Shown here: in pieces, positions 56,275 through 64,000 of the stretch
Layout of the letters: every line of letters begins with the position of its first letter
How positions within the stretch are numbered: position 1 is the stretch's first letter
Origin: Blastobasis lacticolella
Lineage: Eukaryota; Arthropoda; Insecta; Lepidoptera; Blastobasidae
Assembly (NCBI GenBank): GCA_905147135.1
Contig: LR990055.1
Span: 4,341,001-4,405,000, forward strand
Direction of reading: 5' to 3'
DNA: 64,000 bases
Program-made: the position numbers and the translations under genes
Notes under the pieces: model-generated
The model's input: only the letters and a program-made list of their open reading frames with translations
Database searches by the model: none
Told to the model about the DNA's origin: nothing

Positions 56275-56615
56275 ATCTTGGCGGTAATGTCCCGGTTGTG
56301 CCCTCAAACACGTGAACCCGGAATCCGCCTTGACCATGATCCAGGATTTGGCCACTCGTAATTACAGTGAAGCGACTGCCATCTGACCTCCGTGACCCTG
56401 CTACCAGGGGAACCTGATCATGGTCACAAATTCAGTTGCCTGAATTTACATTTTTCATAACGATGTTTTCCCTCATCGTAAGAGCATCGGTTAGAATTCC
56501 ACTAATGTACATAACACAGAAAAGAGTCATTGGTACATGGCCGCAGCGGGATTTGAATCCGGTACCTATCGCTTACGAGTCGGATACTCAACCGCCCGGC
56601 CACCGACGCTCGGTA
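56275..56615 (-). mobile_element. SINE-A copy, inverted, with tRNA-like head
   Basis: The minus strand reads CGTCGGTGGCCGGGCGGTTG, TATCCGACTCGTAAGCGATA, then a B-box-like GGATTCAAATCCC and the SINE-A body. The first 20 bp match the tRNA-like head of 43516-43878. Confidence 0.9.
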
Positions 56616-56749
56616 CGTTACACACTACTATTCAGGCAAAGTGAAGTGATCGAATAAATGGATATTAAGAGACATGATCCTTATCCAATCCGTCCTCATG
56701 ATGTGCTCGAATGAAGGCATGGAAAGCTATAAAAAGAAAATAAATCGGC

Positions 56750-57355
56750 CAATACGTGTCGTGCCGCATACAGTGTAGGGTCCTGTTGTCTGTCATAATC
56801 TGCGTCCAAAGGAGGGTTTTCTGATACATAAACACATTGCAAAGTAACAAATGGTAACTTTAACCTTTTCCATGTAATTTGTATGAAATGTTTTTCTATA
56901 AATTGATCCTAAGTCCATTAGGCTGTGATAATTTTCCTTTTAACTTTTTTTTATGTTATACTCGTTTGTTGAATACTTAACACGTAGGTACGCAAACATT
57001 GCGGCGTAGTTGTAAAAGGGTGGGAACACGTGCTTCTAAAAAGTTCCACTTTGAAGGTCAATGGGTATATCGGAGACGGAAAATTCAACGATTTCAAAAG
57101 ACCTAATCAACGACACTCCACATAATATACCATATACGAAAAAAAATTTCATCCCCTGCTTTACGTGTAGGGGAGATACCCAAATAAGAGTATTTTTAAA
57201 ATATTTTATTCTACATCTTTGTCGCCGTAAATATGTATAACCATACCAAATATCAATTATCTAGTACCAATAGTATTTAGATTAAGCGCGTACAGACAGG
57301 CGGCCATAGCGAAACTCTAAGGGTTCCTTGGCTTGCTACGGAACCCTAAAAACAA
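56750..57355 (+). repeat. Composite of dispersed repeats with AGGGTTCC hairpin
   Basis: 56755-56900 (CATACAGTGTAGGGTCCTGT, 'ctgatacataaacacattgcaaagtaacaaa') parallels 59425-59540. The second part ('tttcatcccctgctttacgtgtaggggagatacccaaa', 'gacaggcggccatagcgaaactctaagggttcc') is wording I know from abundant lepidopteran repeats and ends in an AGGGTTCC/GGAACCCT stem (57320-57347). Confidence 0.6.
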
Positions 57356-57483
57356 GTTGACTTCACGAACAAACAAACCTATCAAGGCATACTGCTAAAC
57401 ATAATATCGATTGAAAAAGAGATTAACCGCTCCATCTGTACGGGGTAATTGTAACCTATATCTAAACGCGTGCTAGAACTGTG

Positions 57484-57582
57484 TCAGTTGGCGGCACGGC
57501 ACCTGCCGCAAGGTGCGCTCGTGCGGCGTGTGCGCAACTGCCAAAGCGGCGCGGTGCAGTGCAGGGCGGGATTCTTGCCAAC
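57484..57582 (+). promoter_or_regulatory. Candidate promoter and 5' leader
   Basis: A GC-rich island begins at TCAGTT (57484-57489), an arthropod initiator-type match, and runs through GGCGGCACGGCACCTGCCGC and GTGCGGCGTGTGCGCAACTG up to CTTGCCAAC just before an ATG. There is no TATA box. Composition falls abruptly to AT-rich after the ATG, as at many insect gene starts. Inferred from motifs only. Confidence 0.3.
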
Positions 57583-57662
57583 ATGGAAGTGAAAAAAAGA
57601 AAAAAAAGTGATAATGTTTATTTGCTTTGCTTAGGTAATAATATAAAGACAAAATGCAAGTG
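57583..57662 (+). CDS. Candidate first coding exon, unidentified gene
   Basis: The ATG at 57583-57585 lies in a strong context (CCAACATGG, A at -3 and G at +4). It opens 26 codons plus two bases: MEVKKRKKSDNVYLLCLGNN and then IKTKCK. The exon would stop exactly before a consensus 5' splice site, GTGAGT (57663-57668). A weaker GTAATA donor exists at 57635. The basic N-terminus (KKRKK) could act in nuclear import if the protein is nuclear. I recognise no family, and no downstream exon was found before 64 kb. If translation did not splice, it would end after one more codon (TGG TGA), making a tiny peptide. Chance occurrence remains possible. Confidence 0.3.
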
Positions 57663-57744
57663 GTGAGTGAATAAATAAACTTCAACAATATTTTTTTTCT
57701 TTATTTATCTCAAACAGTCGTTTGCACAAATAGTTCATCGCACT

Positions 57745-57772
57745 CAAAGAGATTGGAAAGTTAGCTACCTTC
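57745..57772. repeat. Solitary hAT-like terminal repeat
   Basis: CAAAGAGATTGGAAAGTTAG, then CTACCTTC, is 27/28 identical to the left end of the 69-bp element at 63698-63766. A convincing partner end was not found nearby, so this is probably a broken copy of the same family. Confidence 0.7.
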
Positions 57773-57954
57773 ACGGTTAAAACATTTTTTTGCTAGTGAT
57801 TGCACTAGATAATTAAATAGACCTAAAGTTTCCTATTTCATTTACAATCTTTGATAGTTAATAAGCTACCTGTACATGTAGATGTAACATGTAACTAATA
57901 CATGTAAATGTGGATGTAACATGTTAGACAAACCCGATCGCTAAATCCTTTACA

Positions 57955-58255
57955 GGCGGTTTGGATCCTTTAAGCCTCCGAAGAGACTTTGGCATATGTG
58001 TTGTCTACCGTCTGTATAGGCGGGGAATGTCCCCAGAAATTGTTTAACTTGGTGCACCTTTACTTTTCTGCCACCGCACCCTCCAATCGTGGGATAGATT
58101 TCATCCACACCACTAGCTGCCTGGCATCCAACCTAATGTCTACAGGTACCTCAAAGGCTGGCACCACTTCCACTCTCCTTAGGTTACAGACGTCCTGCTC
58201 GATAGTGGCCGCTTACCATCAGGTGGACCAACTGTTCGTGTGCCTCCCTTGACAA
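57955..58255 (+). pseudogene. CR1/jockey-type LINE ORF2 C-terminal relic and 3' UTR
   Basis: One plus-strand frame stays open for 87 codons and includes GECPQKLFNLV, matching the Y-x-G-x-C-x-x-E-x-x-x-L-(I/V)-P stretch of CR1/jockey proteins. The 3' end reads GGCCGCTTACCATCAGGTGG then 'accaactgttcgtgtgcctcccttgacaataaaaaag'. The usual F-P...F-K motif was lost by mutation or small frame changes. 5'-truncated. Confidence 0.65.
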
Positions 58256-58330
58256 TAAAAAAGAAGGAGGAGTGGAGACCATTATTGGGTAAACGTAGAG
58301 TAGGATGAGTAGCGTCGACCTGAGCTGAGC

Positions 58331-58426
58331 TGAAGGCATGAGGTTACCGAAGACCGGGCAAAGTGGAGAAGAAATAAAACGAACCCTGGCAGAAACAGGG
58401 GTCGACCGCTCAGATGATGATGATGT
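58331..58426 (-). repeat. Dispersed repeat with GGGTCCGCTTTCC core, inverted copy
   Basis: GTTACCGAAGACCGGGCAAA, GTGGAGAAG, CGAACCCTGGCAGAAACAGG and a GATGATGATG end. Reverse complement of 6321-6450. Confidence 0.75.
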
Positions 58427-58429
58427 AAA

Positions 58430-58840
58430 GTAGGACAACTTGCAGCTAACTGGAGCGACGAGCTGCGCAAAACGGCTGGCATCATGGCACTGACTGGATG
58501 CGCGAAAGTGCGGTATGGTCAATGTCTGAAACTGTTTAAAAGGTTCCGTATTCGGCTAAACGGTATGCAATCGATCCATTTGAACTATTAGAGATATTTT
58601 GTTGAGTCCTTAATCCGGCCCTGCGGCTATCACACGCCGCGCCACATGCCTTGCAACCGGCCAACTACCCGCGTTTTTATTCAATTAGTCACCCGAATTG
58701 CGACCACTACGCATTTGTTTCCGCAACGAAGCCAATATTATAATTCGCGTTTTGTCAATCAAATACTAATGTATGTATATCAAATATACAGGTTGAAGGT
58801 AACCTTGTAACCTCCGGAAAAGAGTAGATATAAAGATGGT
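58430..58840. other. Unassigned sequence
   Basis: 'Aaaggttccgtattcggctaaacgg' at 58540-58564 is a common lepidopteran repeat phrase. Nothing else was recognised. Confidence 0.4.
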
Positions 58841-58841
58841 C

Positions 58842-59016
58842 TCATGGCGCTAATGTCTCGGTTAGGACCTTGTGCGCGATGGCCCGGGGTCCATGATCCA
58901 GGATATGGCAGATCAGGTTCATAATTACAGCAGAGCGACTGCCATCTCCGTGACTTTGTTAACAGGGAACGTGGCAAAATTGGATCATGATTAGTTACAC
59001 ATTCAGTCGCCAGAAT
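58842..59016 (-). mobile_element. SINE-A body, inverted, head missing
   Basis: The plus strand reads CTCATGGCGCTAATGTCTCG, 'ggcccggggtccatgatccaggatatggcagatcagg', 'gagcgactgccatctccgtgactttgttaacaggga' and TTGGATCATGATTAGTTACA, in reverse SINE-A order. Confidence 0.85.
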
Positions 59017-59075
59017 GCGGAAAGTCATAATACATAGGTACCATAATAATTTTATATCTACTTACTTATCATTAT

Positions 59076-59280
59076 CATCATCAGCCCCTAGTAGTCTACT
59101 GCTGGACATAGGACCCCCAAATGAGCGCCAATGCGCACTGTACTCGGCTTACCGCATCCAGCGACTTTTCGCAAATCGTTACTCCATCTGGATGGAAAGC
59201 ATTTCACACTACGTTTGCCGAGTCGCAGTCTCCACTCAAGAACTCGTTTACCCCAGCGGTTGTCGGTTCTTCGGCCAATA
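59076..59280 (-). pseudogene. RTE-type LINE 3' end
   Basis: Plus strand: CATTATCATCATCAGCCCCT, 'agtagtctactgctggacataggacccccaa', 'ttaccgcatccagcgacttttcgcaaatcg', 'ccgagtcgcagtctccactcaagaactcg', 'cggttcttcggccaa'. It is a subfamily distinct from 41925-43013 and related to 39456 and 44990. Confidence 0.8.
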
Positions 59281-59394
59281 GATAATGCAATTTATATTTT
59301 GTATGGAATTTATTGACATTTTCACAAATTCCAACTTTCTATGACGATACCATCAGACGGATAACAGCGAGCGCCGCACGGAGTCAAAAGCCAG

Positions 59395-59945
59395 AAGTAG
59401 AAAAATCCCGGCCATTTCGTGCCGGGCCACGTGCAGTGTAGGGTTCCGTAGGTGACTGTCAATATGTATGCTTAAAAGAGAGCTTTTTGATACTATAAGC
59501 ACATTACAAAGTTACAAACGCACCTAGTTCCAGTATAACTTGTTTGAAATATTTGTTAATCCAATTACACTTTATAAGTTGTATTTTTTAAATGATTTTA
59601 CTACAAATTTATGGTTATCGGATTTTTCCTTTACTTGTACTACATGGCATTCTAGGTGTACGGGAAGTACTCTATAGGTTTTGAGTCTCTTGCAAGCGTC
59701 AAAATTTGCGACACAAACGGAGCATAAATTACGATCTCTTTTGATTTCACTGACTTAGTTACTGATTGATTTTTTTATTTTTCTATGAAATTGCAGACTT
59801 GAGTATTTATATTAATTTCAGCTTGATACGTACCTCCACGAGTTCCTGAGAAAAAGTATATCGATAGACGGATAGACGGACAACAAAGTGATCCTATAAG
59901 GGCTCCACTTTTTCTTTTTAGGTATGGAATCTTAAAAATCGTGTA
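59395..59945 (+). repeat. Dispersed repeat with terminal CC hairpin
   Basis: Starts GCCGGGCCACGTGCAGTGTA then GGGTTCCGTAGG and ends 'ggacaacaaagtgatcctataagggctccactttttctttttaggtatggaatcttaaaaa', a diverged form of a common lepidopteran repeat ending. The first part matches 56755-56900. Confidence 0.65.
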
Positions 59946-59949
59946 TTTA

Positions 59950-60755
59950 CTAGACACATTGCCGCTTGTAATTTTCTGACTTTACTAGCTCATATCAAGA
60001 TATTTGTAAATTGTAAATTGGGCAACGTCTGTTGCTCGTTTCTAATTACTAAGAACGTTAATCCGGAACTTTCGTGACCTCGACTAGTTTTCTAGAATAA
60101 TTATGTTTTTTTGCTCTTTAATATTCTAGATTTGTAAATATAAATAAATTTTAAATTGCATATTTTTCCCTTTTTGGCGGGAAAGCTGGACGGAAAGCCG
60201 GTAAGACCGTTTCCATAGGCCGACGCGTGCCACAAAAAATGCCTGACCTTCCAGCCACCGTTACGATATAGTTTAATACTAATACCAACTAATGTAATGA
60301 GGCCAAGGTGTGACGCAACTGTCGCTACAGGTGGCTCACTCAGGTGGAGTTGCACCCTAACACCACGAAAACAAATATAAATTTGCACCTGAATCGATGC
60401 ACCCTCAACTGGAAAACTTAGGAAGCAGCCTTTGCGCGGCCGCACCAGTAACTTTGCCGAGAAACCTTTGTCTAGAAAACACCTTTCCAGGAACATTTGC
60501 CATAATTTTTAAGGTCATAAAACTGTTACTATAATTGAATGATCGATCCACGACAATTTACGATAGGCTGCCGGATGGATTATGAAATAATTTTTCCTAT
60601 AATAGAATTGGTTAAAGTTATTGGATCGATTCATTAGCTTCGTCATTGGTATGCAAGATGCTTATGCTACAGTTATGCTAGATTACAAACAGGGAATAAA
60701 CCATCATCATCTTTATCCTGACGTCAATCCCTCGTTGTTCTCTACTCTGTTAAAG
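59950..60755. other. Unassigned sequence
   Basis: 60150-60500 holds a 131-codon minus-strand open frame with no known family and no splice signals. The rest is AT-rich. Confidence 0.4.
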
Positions 60756-60760
60756 GTAAC

Positions 60761-60971
60761 GGTTCTCTATTTTTGCACCGCTCGCCTTGAGTCAAATTGT
60801 TTTTAACATGTAAAATTCAATATTTTGATGCATGGCGCCGATTGCCCCTATTTTTGAACCGTTCGCTTTCGATGTCTACAATGTTATATAAATAATATTG
60901 AATTTTTTTTGAAAAAAAAAACAAAATTGAAAACCATTCGACTCGAGGCGAGCGGTTCAAAAAGAGAGACC
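60761..60971. mobile_element. 211-bp inverted-repeat element
   Basis: GGTTCTCTATTTTTGCACCG, then CTCGCCTTGAGTCAAAT (60761-60797), pairs with 60936-60971 (ATTCGACTCGAGGCGAGCGG...GAGAGACC) with a few mismatches. A third, direct-orientation version of the arm (CCCTATTTTTGAACCGTTCG) lies inside at 60845-60864. Non-coding. Confidence 0.7.
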
Positions 60972-61975
60972 CTGGTATTTCTAGAAAATAAAATTTGGTG
61001 CAAAGTGATTATTATTAAAATAGCATACAACTTTATGCATCTTTACTTGTTGATCCTTAGATTAGGTACTGGCCGCAATTACTTGCTATGCCGCAACTTT
61101 ATCTCCTTTTAAAAAATTTAAACGACAAGCAGCGGTGGCGTATTCTTCAGCCGGGTGTTATAAATAAAAAGGTGATGCAAGGCTAGGCTGAATGGCCAGG
61201 TGTCATAGACAGTTTTACGAAAAAAGTAAAAACGAAGATTGCCTTGCCCGACTAAAAAATCTGTGCAGGTGCGATTTGGTCAGGCGAAAAGACAGCTGAC
61301 GGGAAGACTGCCCAAATTAGGTAAGCATTAGCAATCCAATCACGCTACAAATTGTTTCTTTAATGGGTAGATTTGCACATGTCTCCTCTACGTTTTGGGT
61401 AGGACCTTTCGAGGAGACCTAAAAAGATGAGTCTTTTAGCTCACTGATTTGCCATGTTATGAGTGATAATGTAAAATCCAAAATAGTAATTTAATTCACG
61501 AATGCTATAAAAACCGTTTAACAACTGCATAGTAGAGCAAAGGAATTAAATTTTAAGCTGGTTATGCGCATATGGTTTTGCATTGTACCTAATTAACTAT
61601 CCTTGAATTTTTATTTAAAAATGTTTGGACCGCGTCGTTTAATACAACAAATATACAATTTCACGACAATACTATATTATCCATCCAGCTGCCCATCGCC
61701 CATTATTTCATTATCTGCTTTGCACATTGCCCAGCATTGCGCGCGTACTTTACAATCATTCTTACATTAAATTGACTCATTACGCTACCTACCTATCTCA
61801 GGAATTGACTATTATTAAAACTTAATGGTCAATATTTTTGTGTTCACAATAAAGATTAGTTATAATGCCTTGCGGGGCATTATTTGAATGCGCATCTGTC
61901 CGCGTATCGAGAACTTTAAAGTGAGGTGATATAAATTTGAAAATGTGCAAGTAAAGGATAGTTCAGATGTAGCGT
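60972..61975. other. Unassigned AT-rich sequence
   Basis: No gene or delimited repeat was found. Confidence 0.5.
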
Positions 61976-61979
61976 AAAG

Positions 61980-62130
61980 GTGCTCCCACACCGGGCGGGT
62001 GCGCGGCCCTGAGTCTTTTAATTTGGCTCAACATTGTCGTCATTTGTCACCGACTCGTCACCGGCTGCGACAAAATGGCCGCATTTATATCGCGCGGACG
62101 CCTGATGGGGGCAATAAATAACTTAACAGG
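61980..62130. promoter_or_regulatory. GC-rich block with GCAATAAATAAC
   Basis: GGTGCTCCCACACCGGGCGG, then 'caaaatggccgcatttatatcgcgcggacgcc' and 'gggggcaataaataac'. The CpG-rich context plus an AATAAA homeodomain/Caudal-type core suggests an enhancer or promoter. No exon was seen. Confidence 0.25.
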
Positions 62131-63685
62131 TGACTGATGCTTTTTTTATATGTTATCCAACACGCTCAAGAGTTTTGACTGAACAGTAGAGCTCTTTTTT
62201 TGGACTCTCGCAAAGGGTAGGTATTTACGCCGGTATGCGCATACGTTTGCAACATTGTAGTTCAGGTGACAAGCAAAAACATGATCACCGTGGTTCATTC
62301 ATTTTTATAGGACGAGCTGTACATCTCGTCTGAAAGAACATTGGCCGAATAGGGTTCTTGATAACATTTAGGACGTCTTCGAAAGTGATAGTAAAAACAA
62401 TTTTTTTTGAGGTTTTGACATTTCTCATATACATCTTATGGGATGTGATGTCCACGCCTAGCGACAAGGAATAGGGGGAACAATATTGAAAAAATATATA
62501 CCTACTTACCGTGTTATTCATACCCGTAGTCGTTATGGGGGCCCATTCAAATTAATTCATCTTATATCAAACAAAGTAAATGTATTGTTTCTTTTAGTTT
62601 AGCATTAGTTAGTGTTTATCTACTTTCCTTGCTATACTTTAGCTAACGAGGAAGAATAATAAAATTAGTTGTTACATATTAATAAAATTTCTTTTTTGTC
62701 TAACATGTGTAGCAAGTGGATACATAATGGTTAAAAACTAATATTATATTCATGCTTTCTTCGTGCCGCTTTTTTATCATATTCGTGCAGTTGTTCGTTA
62801 AAAAAACGCTGTTTCCAAATACGCCATCTGTGTCAATTGTTGACACTATGTCAGCAAGGAGCAGGCATTGTAAAAAAAATATAACTAACGACCCGAGCCA
62901 GCAACACGTGTGTGTTCATTTGCCTCAAACTTAAAAAAAAACAATTAAGAATAATTTAAAATCTTCGCCGAAAAGAATAAAGTTGAAATTTGAAAAGAGA
63001 ACTTTCGAAAAATATTCTTCCGTTTTAGTTTGCGTGAAATATTTTGGTGTTATTGATGAACTTGTATTATTACGGTAGCTCAGTGTCGTGTTAACGATTT
63101 TGAACTTTAGTGTAAAGATATAAGAGCCAAAGTGACAACGTAGCTAATGAGTGAAATATCTTAGCTTTGTGAATTAACCTACGACCTCTGAACTATTTGT
63201 CTTAAGTTTATTTGGTGAAAATGTCAACCGCTTCTAGTTTTCGGAATCGATTTAGCTAACGTGTAAACTATTATTCATTTGGGTGTTTAATTTGAGAACA
63301 ACATTAACTAGTTGCCGACGCAGATGTTTCGGAGATGAAGGAGGAACTGTCTGAAAATATTGAAATATTTATGGTGGCCAAATTAGTGCGAGGCCTGTAA
63401 CAAAAATCTTTACCAGATTCATGAAGGACCTACCTATCAAACAAAACTTTATTTAGTTTCAAAATTCAATTAGGAATCGGTATCCGAAAATATTGAAGTT
63501 ATTGAAGAAAAAGTAAAATACCTAAGAAGTATGGCGACCTTTTTTTTTTAAATTACCCAATGAATATAGAAAGTTACACCGAGAATTTTATGGAAATGGC
63601 AGTTGTTAGGTTACAAATAAGTCGCATACCTATTTAAAATTTCAGAATATGGAAATACATAATATTTACTTTATGCCCCTTTCGG
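62131..63685. other. Unassigned AT-rich sequence
   Basis: No gene or repeat was recognised. Confidence 0.5.
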
Positions 63686-63697
63686 ATGGCGCAGGGG

Positions 63698-63766
63698 CAA
63701 AGAGATTGGAAAGTTAGCGACCTTCTTGCCAGTATAATGAAGGTCGCTAACATTCCTATCTCTTTG
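63698..63766. mobile_element. 69-bp hAT-like MITE with 8-bp target duplication
   Basis: Arms CAAAGAGATTGGAAAGTTAG + CGACCTTC (63698-63725) and their inverse (63739-63766) differ at two positions, with a 13-bp loop. CGCAGGGG flanks both sides (63690-63697 and 63767-63774). An 8-bp duplication with CA..TG ends fits the hAT superfamily. No coding capacity; it would depend on a transposase elsewhere. Confidence 0.9.
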
Positions 63767-63779
63767 CGCAGGGGCGTTA

Positions 63780-64000
63780 GTTTGTGTTTACAGCCTGTAA
63801 CTTACTTGGGTACTTCGGTACTTACATGAAATAGGGTTTCTAGTTCATATGGTCTATTGTATTAAATAAAATATCAATGCTAAAATGATAGGTAAGTATA
63901 AGTACATCCACCGTACAGAAAAGTAAACTCTATTAAAATGTCCACTCTATCTACCCGAGTGGTCAATTCTGGCTTGGGGCCGCTTTCTTGCTCTTTAAAC
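63780..64000. other. Unassigned sequence to the window end
   Basis: AT-rich with TACC/GGTA runs; nothing supported. Confidence 0.5.

Noticed and set aside
1..64000. CRISPR arrays, bacterial operons or prophage
   Set aside because: No regularly spaced short repeats with unique spacers; the sequence is clearly animal nuclear DNA.

Overview
The window is eukaryotic nuclear DNA, most likely from a moth or butterfly (Lepidoptera). The base composition is AT-rich, short GTAGGTA/TACCTAC strings are everywhere, and the interspersed repeats are of types I know from ditrysian Lepidoptera: tRNA-derived SINEs, RTE-type and CR1/jockey-type LINE 3' ends with GATGAT or ATTTA tails, Helitron-like repeats, and many small inverted-repeat elements. 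I cannot name the species. There are no bacterial-style genes, rRNA genes, functional tRNA genes or CRISPR arrays. No open reading frame exceeds 168 codons, and almost all of them are chance frames or pieces of decayed retroelements. No complete protein-coding gene could be established.

Layout. 1-7 kb: mostly unassigned AT-rich DNA with a LINE relic (1.63-1.80 kb), a 148-bp tandem repeat (3.17-3.68 kb) and a Helitron-like repeat (4.28-4.51 kb). 7.0-9.9 kb: the most GC-rich, CpG-rich block. It carries a 59-bp candidate initial coding exon on the minus strand (7031-7089) with promoter-like sequence above it. 10-20 kb: unassigned DNA with LINE 3' ends, a perfect palindrome, a 145-bp inverted repeat, and a 168-bp inverted-repeat element whose larger relative lies at 34.84-35.36 kb. 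20-27 kb: a long fold-back, a promoter-like GC island (21.86-21.98 kb), a SINE with an 11-bp target-site duplication, two adjacent miniature elements, a SINE split by a later retroelement tail, and a tandem pair of LINE 3' ends. 27-41 kb: GC islands, two SINE-B copies, the larger TIR element and LINE remnants. 41.9-43.0 kb: the longest recognisable coding relic, a 5'-truncated, broken RTE reverse transcriptase on the minus strand. 45.2-46.6 kb: a dense pile-up of inverted-repeat elements. 47-56 kb: more repeats, a 175-bp duplication and a strikingly G-poor strand. 57.48-57.66 kb: a second candidate promoter plus first exon on the plus strand. 58-64 kb: further repeats and a 69-bp hAT-like miniature element with a clean 8-bp duplication.

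The two candidate exons are inferences from splice-site, start-codon and composition cues only. They could be 5' ends of genes whose other exons lie outside the window or in very long introns. Nothing here amounts to a new multi-gene biological system. The best leads are the two candidate gene starts, the miniature-element families with internally verifiable ends, and the strand-asymmetric tract near 53 kb.
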